Positions 23,838 to 32,434 of a stretch of 64,000 nucleotides of DNA are shown here, one piece after another. Within the stretch, counting starts at the first letter, position 1, and every line of letters begins with the position of its first letter. The notes under the pieces are model-generated. The model did not search any database. It saw only the letters and a program-made list of their open reading frames with translations, and had not been told where the DNA came from. Where the stretch lies: positions 1 through 64,000 of the forward strand of contig JBGMEA010000008.1 in NCBI GenBank assembly GCA_041447245.1, written 5' to 3'. Origin of the DNA: JBGMEA01 sp041447245. GTDB taxonomy: Bacteria > Bacillota > Clostridia > Eubacteriales > Anaerofustaceae. Both the position numbers and the translations under genes were made by a program.

Positions 23838-25088
23838 TTAATTATCCATTCCGTTAAAAGCAGGATAAGCGGATTCTCCGTGTTCCGAAAGATCCAGTCC
23901 GATACTTTCTTCCTTTGCGCTGACTCTGATATTTTTCGTAAACAATTTCGCAATTGCCACGGCAACCAGCGTGCCGACTACCGCAAATACAATCGTGATA
24001 CCGACCGCTTCAAGCTGTCTGAGAAACAACGACCAGTCTCCGAACAAAAGTCCGTCCCATTGCGCCACAGGGTTTAATGAGTGCTGAGCAAAAATTCCCG
24101 TAGCGATCGCCCCCCAAATCCCGCCAATTCCATGGCAGCCGAATGCATCGAGCGCATCATCATAACCGAATTTACCCTTCAGGAATGTGATCGCAAAATA
24201 GCAAATGGGACTGACCAATGCTCCGATAAAGATCGATGCCCAAATCGGAACAAAACCGGCAGCGGGAGTAATGGCAACCAAGCCCACAACCAGACCGGTG
24301 CTTGCTCCGACGAGCGTCGGCTTTCCGTTATGAATTTTTTCAATCAGCATCCAGGAAAGCATGGCTGCCGCCGCTGCCGTATTGGTTGTCATAAAGGCAC
24401 GAACCGCCACATCATTGGCGGCACCCGCGCTGCCTGCATTGAATCCGAACCATCCGAACCACAACAACGCAGCACCCAACAAAACGAACGGCACATTATG
24501 CGGTCTGTAAGATGCTTTTTCGATATTTTTGCGTTTCCCGAGCACAATCGCCAAGACAAGCGCACTGACACCCGAGCTGATGTGAACAACCGTTCCGCCG
24601 GCAAAGTCAATCGCCCCGATTTGCTGAAGGAATCCGCCGCCCCACACCATATGCGCAAGAGGGTAATATACCAAAAGAGACCAAAACGCGATAAAAACAA
24701 ACAGCGATGAAAATTTCATTCGTTCGACAACACCGCCTGTAATCAAAGCCGGCGTAATAATCGCAAACATCATTTGAAAAACAGCAAAACATAAATTCGG
24801 AATGGTTGCAGCATAAATACCCGGCTCAGATCCGACCCCATTCAAACCGAACCAATTCAAGTTTCCGATCAGACCGCCGATATCTCCGCTGAATGACAGC
24901 GAATAGCCGATCAGCACCCATAAAATTGATGCCAGCCCCATAATGAAAATCGAAGATATCATCGTATTGATAATATTCTTTCGTCTGACAAGTCCGCCGT
25001 AAAAAAACGCCAGTCCCGGGGTCATCAACATGACCAGGGCAGACGAAGTAAGCATCCAGGAAATATCCCCGGAATTCAACATGTCCAT
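23838..25088 (-). CDS. amt: Ammonium transporter, copy 2
   Basis: A 416-residue ammonium channel, paralogue of the one at 21981. Pore histidines lie in VVHISSGVSA and GCHGIGGIWG (standard form). ATG 25088 has AGGAGG eight bases upstream; the alternative TTG at 25109 overlaps it. The first membrane helix and the MTPGLAFFYGGLVRRKN motif are typical. A strong promoter followed at once by a 13-pair hairpin lies upstream, so its expression may be controlled by attenuation. Confidence 0.93.
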   Translation of the reverse strand: MDMLNSGDISWMLTSSALVMLMTPGLAFFYGGLVRRKNIINTMISSIFIMGLASILWVLIGYSLSFSGDIGGLIGNLNWFGLNGVGSEPGIYAATIPNLCFAVFQMMFAIITPALITGGVVERMKFSSLFVFIAFWSLLVYYPLAHMVWGGGFLQQIGAIDFAGGTVVHISSGVSALVLAIVLGKRKNIEKASYRPHNVPFVLLGAALLWFGWFGFNAGSAGAANDVAVRAFMTTNTAAAAAMLSWMLIEKIHNGKPTLVGASTGLVVGLVAITPAAGFVPIWASIFIGALVSPICYFAITFLKGKFGYDDALDAFGCHGIGGIWGAIATGIFAQHSLNPVAQWDGLLFGDWSLFLRQLEAVGITIVFAVVGTLVAVAIAKLFTKNIRVSAKEESIGLDLSEHGESAYPAFNGMDN

Positions 25089-25140
25089 ATTCAGTTCCTC
25101 CTGATTCAATCAATAATCAATCAATACCCGTTTACAACAC

Positions 25141-25173
25141 AAAAAGCCAAAGACTGTTTTCACAGTCTTTGGC
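25141..25173 (-). terminator. Hairpin with T-run between the ComFB gene and amt2
   Basis: AGCCAAAGACTGT (25144-25156) and ACAGTCTTTGGCT (25161-25173) form a perfect 13-pair stem with a four-base loop, followed on the minus strand by TTTT. It lies 20 bases after the predicted start of the promoter at 25201-25229 and before amt2. It is either an attenuator of amt2 or the terminator of the ComFB unit. Confidence 0.8.
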
Positions 25174-25200
25174 TCCTTTGCCATGCGTGATATTGGCATG

Positions 25201-25229
25201 ATATTAGCACAGCACTGTCTGTCTGTCAA
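25201..25229 (-). promoter_or_regulatory. Promoter upstream of amt2
   Basis: TTGACA (25224-25229), exactly 17 bases, TAATAT (25201-25206). Start near 25194. A weak hairpin TGCCA/TGGCA (25193-25197 with 25178-25182) and then the strong terminator-like hairpin follow. Confidence 0.75.
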
Positions 25230-25265
25230 CCAAAAAATAAATTATTTTCTGATTCGGTTCGGCAT

Positions 25266-25547
25266 TTACTCAGCGGGGTGGTGAGGATTATTGGCAACGA
25301 TTCCTATGGCCTTTACAATCGCAAATGTGATATCGCTTTTCACTTGATCCGACAGGATTGCATACCGCGTATGCACATCGCCTTCCAGGCTGACGACATA
25401 TTTCGGCTCCAAATGATTCAGCGCATAAGCCCACACATCGGCTCGGCAATAGTCGCATTTGCAAATATTTGCCGTTTCCATCATCTCATCCAACTTGTAG
25501 TCGATAATATCTTCCAGTAAATTCTTGGGTACTATTTTCTCTCCCAA
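25266..25547 (-). CDS. ComFB family protein
   Basis: A 93-residue protein of the late-competence ComFB family. The diagnostic cysteine cluster CKCDYCRADVWAYALNHL is followed by the PKYVVSLEG strand and ends with the NNPHHP tail. The start is a TTG with GGAGG five bases upstream. In Bacillus comFB lies in the comF operon and is not essential for DNA uptake; cyanobacterial relatives have been linked to cyclic dinucleotide binding. No other competence gene is in this window. Function here is unknown. Confidence 0.85.
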   Translation of the reverse strand: MGEKIVPKNLLEDIIDYKLDEMMETANICKCDYCRADVWAYALNHLEPKYVVSLEGDVHTRYAILSDQVKSDITFAIVKAIGIVANNPHHPAE

Positions 25548-25649
25548 AGCTACCTCCGTCTGAAGTCGTATCCGGCACTCTTGATGATCGAGATGGAACC
25601 GTTACGATCATGTTATATTGAATATACTTTTATTCTCACATGCAAAAAT

Positions 25650-26024
25650 TTACCAAAGCACCATATACACTCCGTCGGCTCGTTTTTCGCCTTTGCAGAG
25701 CTCCACATGGCGCAATACGGTCAACGCAATATCCACTTCTTCGCCCGGCATATCAAATTGCTCCGTGATTTGTTGCACGGTTGCTCCGCCATTCTTTTCA
25801 ATAAAATCGTAAATTTCTTTTTGTCTCGAAGTCAGGCCTTCTGTTCCGGACTGCCCTGCAGATTTTCTTGCCGTCACAGCGGAATGTACCGCGATCGGAT
25901 CACATTTTCGAAGCGTTCTCTGCATGGAAAGCATAATGGAACAGTCGTCACAATACGGATTACCGTCGAGAACATACACGTCCTCATCGGCAACATCCGC
26001 ACCGCATTTGATACATTTTTGCAT
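25650..26024 (-). CDS. Zinc-finger plus winged-helix protein, paralogue A
   Basis: A 124-residue protein I do not recognise as a named family. Residues 4-28 carry CxxC and CDDC (Cys4, 7, 25, 28), a LIM/treble-clef-like zinc site. The shared LSMQRT stretch and a further Cys follow. Residues about 65-124 look like a winged helix: LTSRQKEIYDFI, then GATVQQITEQFD and EEVDIALTVLRHVEL, ending YMVLW. It is therefore probably a metal-binding DNA-binding protein. It sits 41 bases after paralogue B with the same Cys spacing and likely shares its promoter. AAGGAG precedes the ATG. Confidence 0.75.
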   Translation of the reverse strand: MQKCIKCGADVADEDVYVLDGNPYCDDCSIMLSMQRTLRKCDPIAVHSAVTARKSAGQSGTEGLTSRQKEIYDFIEKNGGATVQQITEQFDMPGEEVDIALTVLRHVELCKGEKRADGVYMVLW

Positions 26025-26065
26025 AACAGTCTCCTTTTATCTGTCCTTTTTATTTCTGAAGGATA

Positions 26066-26431
26066 CTATTCCGCATCCCACATCACATAACATACACCAT
26101 CCTCGTCGTTTGCGGTTTTGCACATGTGCTTGGATTTTAATACTGTCAGTTCTTCGTCCAATTCGGATTCCGCCGCAGAAAACTGTTTTGCCAACGAATC
26201 TTTTCGGACGGTCTTTTTTTCTTTCAGATAGCCGAGGATTTCCTGCTGCCGTTTCGTCAGTTCCTCTGACGGAGCACCTGTCGCAAACTTCAGTCCCGAA
26301 ACATTGTCGCACGGCGTCACCGTACGTTGCATAGACAGAAGCAGAGAACAGTCATCACACAATACTTCGCCGTTTACCACCGTTACTTCATCTTCCGGCA
26401 CATCTGCGCCGCATTTCGAACAAACTTGCAT
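26066..26431 (-). CDS. Zinc-finger plus winged-helix protein, paralogue B
   Basis: A 121-residue paralogue of the next gene: Cys4, 7, 25 and 28 at identical positions, LSMQRT after the CDDC, a linker, then LTKRQQEILGYLKE and a winged-helix-like region ending CYVMWDAE. The ATG at 26431 has AGGAGG nine bases upstream; the open frame extends to 26482 without a site. A good promoter at 26463-26491 makes this the first gene of a two-gene unit. Tandem duplication with kept metal ligands suggests related but distinct regulators. Function unknown. Confidence 0.75.
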   Translation of the reverse strand: MQVCSKCGADVPEDEVTVVNGEVLCDDCSLLLSMQRTVTPCDNVSGLKFATGAPSEELTKRQQEILGYLKEKKTVRKDSLAKQFSAAESELDEELTVLKSKHMCKTANDEDGVCYVMWDAE

Positions 26432-26462
26432 TTTTTGAATCCTCCTTTTTTTATTTAATATG

Positions 26463-26491
26463 ATTATAGCACTCTTTACCAAGCTCTACAA
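26463..26491 (-). promoter_or_regulatory. Promoter of the zinc-finger/winged-helix pair
   Basis: TTGTAG (26486-26491), 17 bases and TATAAT (26463-26468). Start near 26456, about 25 bases before the gene B start codon. Confidence 0.7.
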
Positions 26492-26524
26492 TCGTTTCAA
26501 AAAGAGAATCGCAGCTTGCGCCGT

Positions 26525-27247
26525 TCAAAACGGAGAGTAATCGATGTCTGCTTTTCTGGCCTGCACATGCTGGAGTTTTCTCGGAATCCGATATAATTTT
26601 CCGTCCTTCCGAAACAATGCCCCGGTCTGTTTGAAATAGAATAAGATCCCTGCACCGATACATTGCTCCCGCAAATCTAAAATCCAGTCAAAATCACACA
26701 CACGTGCTTCGTTCCCGGATTCCCCTCCGGCAATGATATATTCAATTTTATCAGAATTCAGATAGGATTTCAACTCTACTTTTTCAAGCAGCGGTTCGCA
26801 GACGATTCCTCTGTGTTTCAGCGGAACATTCAGAAAGATAGGAAGACGGAAATCGGCCCGATCCTGATTCTCGACCGTACAACCTACGGTCACATTTTCA
26901 TATCCGTCTCCCCAATCCTCGGGAATACAGGACAAAAAACGATGAATCCGCTTTGTAATGATCAAAAATTCCAGATCCTTTCTCTCCCGCATCATTTCCC
27001 AGGCCTGTGCTCTCCATTCATCTGCATCCTCAAGAAAGAAATCGGATGTTCCGCAGACAAACACTTCGGAACCGGGTGGGATTTTATAACCGCCGTCACG
27101 ACCTTTCCTGAGCGGAAGATTGTAATTGCCTGTTTTTTTCACCACAGAAGCATTTCGGTCATATCTTGCATCCATGCGGTATACATAACAATTCTGGCAT
27201 CCCGGACTGATTTTATGGCAACCGTGCCACAAATTCCAATTGATCAT
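26525..27247 (-). CDS. Gp37/Gp68 family protein (DUF5131)
   Basis: A 240-residue protein of the phage Gp37/Gp68 family. The start MINWNLWHGCHKISPGCQNCY has a CX6CX2C cluster that resembles an iron-sulphur or radical-SAM-type site; GTSDFFLEDADEWR, LIITKRIHRF and IIAGGESGNEAR are other family blocks. Members are often found on phages and next to three-Cys-motif partner (TcmP) proteins, absent here. ATG 27247 lies 22 bases after the pyk stop; the longer frame overlaps pyk. No separate promoter is seen, so it is probably read from the pfkA-pyk transcript. Function unknown. Confidence 0.8.
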   Translation of the reverse strand: MINWNLWHGCHKISPGCQNCYVYRMDARYDRNASVVKKTGNYNLPLRKGRDGGYKIPPGSEVFVCGTSDFFLEDADEWRAQAWEMMRERKDLEFLIITKRIHRFLSCIPEDWGDGYENVTVGCTVENQDRADFRLPIFLNVPLKHRGIVCEPLLEKVELKSYLNSDKIEYIIAGGESGNEARVCDFDWILDLREQCIGAGILFYFKQTGALFRKDGKLYRIPRKLQHVQARKADIDYSPF

Positions 27248-27269
27248 CGCAAGATTGACCCGACCCAAC

Positions 27270-29015
27270 TTATTGTCCGCCTCCGTCCGCAACGCGATAT
27301 ACCATGTTTCGATGCGGGTCGAGTTCCACCACTGACCCTTCCGGGAAAGAATCGATATCACTCAGCCCTGTTATTGCGGGGATCTCAGCCCTGATCGCAG
27401 CAACCGCGCACGGGCTGCTGAGTCCTTTTTGCGTGGTAAGAAGTCCGCCTGCCATATGAAGCTGTTCCGCAATGCGTTCGTTCATGCAATCGACCGCAAT
27501 GATTTCGTGTTCGTTCAGCGTCACATCACCGCAATCCCGTACGATGCGGAGCACACCTCTCACCCGTCCTTTTCCGATTCCTTTTCCGCGTAGCACATAG
27601 TGCCCGACAGTTTCCACCCGAATCATGTTTGTCGTTCCCGCCACATTGATCGGAAGTCCCGCGGTAATGACCACAAGATCCCCTTCATTGACATATCTGC
27701 GTTCCGTAGCGATGATCAAACTGTCGTGAAGCAATTGTTCGAAAACATTGCATTCCGGCAGCAAAATCGATTCTACGCCCCAGCTCAGGCTCAGCTGACG
27801 TTGTACCCAAGGTTTGTCCATCACTGCAATGATCCTTGCATTCGGACGGAATTTACTGATCGTTCTGGCCGTATATCCGGAAGAGGTCGGCGTAAAAATA
27901 GCTTTCGCGCTCAGCGCCTCTGCCGCCGCACAGGAAGTATATCCGATGGTGTTCGTAACCGTCGTTTCCCCTTTGAATTTCTTACTGAAATGAGCATCCG
28001 TTTCCAGATTGCTTTCTGCCATCAGCGAGATTCGTACCATTGTTTCAACTGCTTCGGTCGGATATTTGCCCGCAGCAGTTTCTCCCGAGAGCATCACCGC
28101 ATCCGTCCCATCAAAGATTGCGTTCGCAACATCTCCGACCTCCGCTCTTGTCGGTCTCGGATTTCGAATCATGCTGTCCAGCATCTGCGTCGCCGTAATC
28201 ACCGGTTTCCCGGCACTGTTGCATTTCCTTATAATATGCTTCTGCACAATCGGCACTTCTTCCGCAGGAATTTCCACCCCCAAATCCCCGCGTGCCACCA
28301 TGATCCCGTCACATAAATCGAGTATCGAATCAATATTATTGACTCCTTCTCTGTTTTCAATCTTGGAAATAATTTTGATGTTCGATCCGCCGTTTTCTTC
28401 CAGAACGCCGCGCATGGTAAGCACGTCATCGGCATTTCGAACAAATGAGGCTGCAATAAAATCCATCTCGTTTTCAATCGCAAATTTCAGATCACTGATA
28501 TCTTTGTCCGTCAGCGACGGCAGCTGAATTTTCGCATCGGGAATATTCAGGCTCTTGTTGTTCTTCAGTTCCCCGCCGTTCTGAACAATGCAGCGGATTT
28601 CCGTATCTTTAATTTCTTTGACGATCAGCTGAATCAATCCGTCATCAATCAGAATCGTCGTTCCCGAACGAATTTCCCTGCATAAGTTCGGGTATGTGAC
28701 GGAAACCTTTGTCTCATCCCCAACCACATCATCGCAGCGCAATGTAAAACTGTCTCCCGCTGCCAATAGGATGCTCCCCTTTGCAAACTGCTTGATACGA
28801 ATCTCAGGTCCCTTTGTGTCCAGCATCAAAGCAACGGGCTTATTGTGTTTGTCGCGAAGTTTTTTTACGGCATCTACCCGTTTCTGTTGCTCTTCATGGG
28901 TACCGTGCGAAAAATTCAGCCGTGCGACATCCATTCCGGCGAGTATGATTGTTTCGAGCACGCTTTCATCATCCGTCGCCGGACCCAACGTACAGACAAC
29001 TTTTGTTCGTTTCAT
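27270..29015 (-). CDS. pyk: Pyruvate kinase
   Basis: A 581-residue glycolytic enzyme converting phosphoenolpyruvate and ADP to pyruvate and ATP. Catalytic regions are visible: LNFSHGTHEEQ, MLDTKGPEIR, IISKIENREG, MVARGDLGVEIP and MLDSMIRNPRPTRAEVGDVANAI. The length is explained by the extra C-terminal PEP-utilising-like domain common in Bacillota, but its usual TSHAA motif is GLSSPCAVAA here, so that domain has lost the phospho-carrier histidine. It follows pfkA by 35 bases, forming a glycolysis pair. Confidence 0.96.
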   Translation of the reverse strand: MKRTKVVCTLGPATDDESVLETIILAGMDVARLNFSHGTHEEQQKRVDAVKKLRDKHNKPVALMLDTKGPEIRIKQFAKGSILLAAGDSFTLRCDDVVGDETKVSVTYPNLCREIRSGTTILIDDGLIQLIVKEIKDTEIRCIVQNGGELKNNKSLNIPDAKIQLPSLTDKDISDLKFAIENEMDFIAASFVRNADDVLTMRGVLEENGGSNIKIISKIENREGVNNIDSILDLCDGIMVARGDLGVEIPAEEVPIVQKHIIRKCNSAGKPVITATQMLDSMIRNPRPTRAEVGDVANAIFDGTDAVMLSGETAAGKYPTEAVETMVRISLMAESNLETDAHFSKKFKGETTVTNTIGYTSCAAAEALSAKAIFTPTSSGYTARTISKFRPNARIIAVMDKPWVQRQLSLSWGVESILLPECNVFEQLLHDSLIIATERRYVNEGDLVVITAGLPINVAGTTNMIRVETVGHYVLRGKGIGKGRVRGVLRIVRDCGDVTLNEHEIIAVDCMNERIAEQLHMAGGLLTTQKGLSSPCAVAAIRAEIPAITGLSDIDSFPEGSVVELDPHRNMVYRVADGGGQ

Positions 29016-29050
29016 TCCATCACTCCTCTCTCAGTCAGGCATACAGGCTC

Positions 29051-30010
29051 TCAGATGGACAGCTCCATCGCAACCCGGTATATCTCTTTATTGAATTGGT
29101 AGGCCATATCAAGCGCTTCATCAATGTCCAAATCGACATAATGATTGTCTCTGATGCACACCACACGATTTGTCTTTCCCTGCATCAGCACCTCCACAGC
29201 CATCGACCCCATTCTGCTTGCAAGAATCCGATCAAAAGCAGTCGGGCTGCCGCCTCTCTGAATATACCCGAGTGTTGTGGTCCGTGTGATAATCTGTGAC
29301 TTTTCTTCGATTTCCGCGCAGAATTGTTTCAGATCTCCCGCGCCTTCCGCAAAAACGATAATGCTGTGCAGTTTGCCGCGGTCTTTCCCGGCGAGCATCT
29401 TTTTGCAGATGGCATCCGTATCGTAAGGCATTTCGGGCACGACAATCGATTCCGCGCCGCCGGCAAGCCCTGCGTACAGTGCAATGTTACCGGAATTTCT
29501 TCCCATCACCTGCACCACATTCACACGATTGTGGGAAGTCGTGGTATCGCGGATTTTTGAAATCGCATCAATCGCCGTATTCACAGCGGTGTCAAACCCG
29601 ATTGTATAATCCGTGCAGGCGATGTCGTTGTCAATCGTTCCGGGAAGCCCGACTACATTGATCCCTTTTTTCGCGAGTTCTTTCGCTCCGCGATAAGAAC
29701 CGTCTCCGCCGATGATCACCAATCCTTCGATGTTGCACTTTTTCAGATTTTCCGCCGAAAGATTCAGCCCTTCTTCCGTCTTGAATTTTTCGCTGCGGGC
29801 AGTATACAGCATTGTGCCCCCGCGCTGAATGATATCTGCCACGGAATAGACACTCATCGGAAAAATCTTGTCTTCGATCAACCCGTTGTAGCCGTGATTG
29901 ACGCCGAAAATATTTAATTTATGATAGATCGAGGTGCGGACAACGGCTCTGACGGCCGCATTCATTCCGGGAGAATCCCCGCCGCTGGTCAAAACAGCAA
30001 TGTTTTTCAT
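29051..30010 (-). CDS. pfkA: ATP-dependent 6-phosphofructokinase
   Basis: A 319-residue enzyme that phosphorylates fructose 6-phosphate. ATP site TSGGDSPGMNAA, GGDGSYRGA (Gly at the position that marks ATP rather than PPi use), catalytic PGTIDNDI and substrate region MGRNSGNIA are all intact. First gene of the pfkA-pyk unit, the usual Bacillota arrangement. GGAGGG lies just before the ATG, and a promoter with an extended -10 lies about 35 bases upstream. Confidence 0.96.
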   Translation of the reverse strand: MKNIAVLTSGGDSPGMNAAVRAVVRTSIYHKLNIFGVNHGYNGLIEDKIFPMSVYSVADIIQRGGTMLYTARSEKFKTEEGLNLSAENLKKCNIEGLVIIGGDGSYRGAKELAKKGINVVGLPGTIDNDIACTDYTIGFDTAVNTAIDAISKIRDTTTSHNRVNVVQVMGRNSGNIALYAGLAGGAESIVVPEMPYDTDAICKKMLAGKDRGKLHSIIVFAEGAGDLKQFCAEIEEKSQIITRTTTLGYIQRGGSPTAFDRILASRMGSMAVEVLMQGKTNRVVCIRDNHYVDLDIDEALDMAYQFNKEIYRVAMELSI

Positions 30011-30042
30011 ATGCCCTCCGTGTAATTCGTATTTATGGTCTC

Positions 30043-30051
30043 ATTATAACA
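30043..30051 (-). promoter_or_regulatory. Extended -10 promoter of pfkA-pyk
   Basis: Minus-strand TGTTATAAT (30051-30043) is an extended -10; no good -35 is seen at the expected distance. Start near 30036, 26 bases before pfkA. Confidence 0.5.
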
Positions 30052-30140
30052 AATATTTTCCGCAACGCTTTCATTTGCACTCAACCTTTATGAAAAATTA
30101 ACGGCGACTGAAGATAAGTACAGCGAAAGGTCATAAAGAA

Positions 30141-30174
30141 GAAACAGCATTCTCCGTTACGAAAATACTGTTTC
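30141..30174 (-). terminator. Probable terminator of the MacB-like exporter operon
   Basis: GAAACAGTATT and AATGCTGTTTC pair through ten or more pairs (one G-U) around a 12-base loop and are followed by TTCTTT on the minus strand. It directly follows the permease stop at 30185. Confidence 0.55.
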
Positions 30175-30184
30175 CCTTTAGGCC

Positions 30185-32434
30185 TTATTCAGAGACCGAT
30201 TTTAATGCTTCGTTCATGCCGATCCGGTCGATTTTCTTTCTGCTGAGGAACTTGGAGCATTCGTATACCGAAAGAATCAGCACAAATCCCAATATCAGAT
30301 ACGGATATTTGATCACAATCGGCATCGTCAGATTCAGACTGTCCGTGATTTTCGCAAACATCGCATCCAGAGAAACCAACGTCAGCGGAATGCCGAGCAG
30401 ATACCCGACGATGACTACGGGCAGCGAACTGCTCAGCACCAATGAATTAATTTCTTTTTTACGGTATCCGAAAACTTTCATCAAAGACACCGTCATTCTG
30501 TTTTCTTCCACGATCAGAGAAGTGACGACATAGATGACTACCAGTCCGATGAAGAATGAAATGACAGCCAATACCCCGATCGCCATGACAATCGGTTCCA
30601 TCGAATCGTAAAAATCCTGTATCGATTCGTCGATTGATTTTTCACTGTATAATTGATCACTCGGAATGTCCAGAGCCTGCTCGCTCCACAGTCCGTTGTA
30701 ACTTCCCGAAGGAAGTCCGAGCAGATCCGTCAATTCTCCGATCGGAAGATAAACGGTTTCTCCGACATACGTTTCCGCAATGGCATCCACAGTGATTTCA
30801 TACGTTTTCGCGTTATAAAGACTCACAAGTGTAATACGATCCCCCGGCATCAGATTCAGCTGCGTGGCCAGCGATCTTGTGATGATAACCTGATCCGTAT
30901 TCATCGCGTTTCCGTCTTCGTCAAACAAACCGAGATAAGCCGGAGAATTCTGAATACCGCATAACGTGACGTTCTTCTCGTTGTCCCCGTCATCATATAC
31001 AAACAGAGTCGCCAGAAATGCTTCCGCGCCGGCGGGCGCTTCATCGGTACGCAGTGAATTGTAGACATATTCATATCCGAACCGATAAGTATCTTTGATG
31101 TTGTCTTTCAGAAGAAAGTCCAACGAACTTTTCGCAGCGAACCCGAACAGCAGCAGCATCGACGCCATCAGCGTGCCGAACAACAGAAACACCGTTCTCG
31201 ATATGCTGCGGAACTGCTCACGGACGATGAACTTCGTTTTGAATTTGAATTTATCAGGTTTGATGATTCGTTCGAGAACATTGACTTTCGCGCTCTCGCG
31301 ATTGCCTTTCATCAGCTCGACCGGGGCATGTCTCAGTTCGCCTCTGAGCACAAACCAACCGCTGACGCACAGGAATACAATCGGCAAAGCAATGCTGATT
31401 GCCAGCACGGTCCAGTCGAAATTCGTCTTACCAAGCGGGATATTGAAATAATGCCCCATATAACGCAACATCGGATTCACGGTCAGCATACCGAGCAGCG
31501 TCCCGACAATGCCCCCCACCACCGAGATCAGCAGCGGATACAGCATATAGTGGCCCATGATCTCTTTTCTGCGGAACCCCTGCGCATACAAGGTACCGAT
31601 CACCGATGCCTCCCGCTTGATCATTCTTCGGATGATGATTCCGGTCAGAATGCAGGTCAGCGTCAAAATCAATATCGGCATGAAATATCGGATGCTGTCG
31701 ATCCCTTCAATCTTCGCACGCACGAAAACCACGCGGACATTGCTTGTAATTCCGAGCCAGTGGATCACGGTATACCCTTCGTCTTTGAGGGTCTGTTTCA
31801 GCGCCGCGGTCTGATCATGCACACTTCCGAGGTTCGCATCGAACTTCACGGCGTAGCTGCTCATGGCATATCCAAGCTCCGCATAATCTTCTTTGGAAAT
31901 GACGGCAATGCCGAAATGAGACGGATTGCTCATCAGATCACTTTCGCTTTCCAGCGGGTATATATAATTCGGCAGCGACATCGTGCCGCTTACGGTAAAT
32001 TCCGTGCCGGATATCGTAATCACACTGCCGATTTCATATCCGTTCGTTTCCGCAAAAGCGGGATCCAGCAGGATCTCATGCGACTGCGGCAGACTCCCGC
32101 TGATCACGGCAGGCAGATTCACGGCATCATTCTCGGAGAAGACGCGCAGCGTCACCTGATCCGCCACATCCCAGTCAAACGAACCGAACGCTTCGATCGT
32201 TGCACCCGTCGTATCCTGCAGAGAATCAAGATTGTCGATCGGAACATTCGTCGAAAACTCGGCGTCCTCCTGCACGGAGCCTGATTCGAATGCATCCGTC
32301 ATCTCTTTCATGTTCAGCGACAGAAAATTCATCATCGTAAACAGCATACAGCTCACGATAATCAAGATCAGCGAACCGACATACTGCGTCCGATAAGCGC
32401 GTATGGTTCGGATAATCGTCCTGTTCAACTCCAT
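30185..32434 (-). CDS. FtsX/MacB-like ABC transporter permease
   Basis: A 749-residue membrane protein with an N-terminal transmembrane helix (about 18-40), a large external domain of about 220 residues, a three-helix FtsX block (about 250-365), a second external domain, and a C-terminal FtsX block. This tandem layout is that of YvcS/LolC-like large permeases in exporters of peptides or lipids. The start overlaps the ATPase stop (TGATG); an ATG two codons upstream is possible. Encoded with its ATPase and a TetR repressor, so it is likely an inducible detoxification pump. Substrate unknown. Confidence 0.88.
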   Translation of the reverse strand: MELNRTIIRTIRAYRTQYVGSLILIIVSCMLFTMMNFLSLNMKEMTDAFESGSVQEDAEFSTNVPIDNLDSLQDTTGATIEAFGSFDWDVADQVTLRVFSENDAVNLPAVISGSLPQSHEILLDPAFAETNGYEIGSVITISGTEFTVSGTMSLPNYIYPLESESDLMSNPSHFGIAVISKEDYAELGYAMSSYAVKFDANLGSVHDQTAALKQTLKDEGYTVIHWLGITSNVRVVFVRAKIEGIDSIRYFMPILILTLTCILTGIIIRRMIKREASVIGTLYAQGFRRKEIMGHYMLYPLLISVVGGIVGTLLGMLTVNPMLRYMGHYFNIPLGKTNFDWTVLAISIALPIVFLCVSGWFVLRGELRHAPVELMKGNRESAKVNVLERIIKPDKFKFKTKFIVREQFRSISRTVFLLFGTLMASMLLLFGFAAKSSLDFLLKDNIKDTYRFGYEYVYNSLRTDEAPAGAEAFLATLFVYDDGDNEKNVTLCGIQNSPAYLGLFDEDGNAMNTDQVIITRSLATQLNLMPGDRITLVSLYNAKTYEITVDAIAETYVGETVYLPIGELTDLLGLPSGSYNGLWSEQALDIPSDQLYSEKSIDESIQDFYDSMEPIVMAIGVLAVISFFIGLVVIYVVTSLIVEENRMTVSLMKVFGYRKKEINSLVLSSSLPVVIVGYLLGIPLTLVSLDAMFAKITDSLNLTMPIVIKYPYLILGFVLILSVYECSKFLSRKKIDRIGMNEALKSVSE

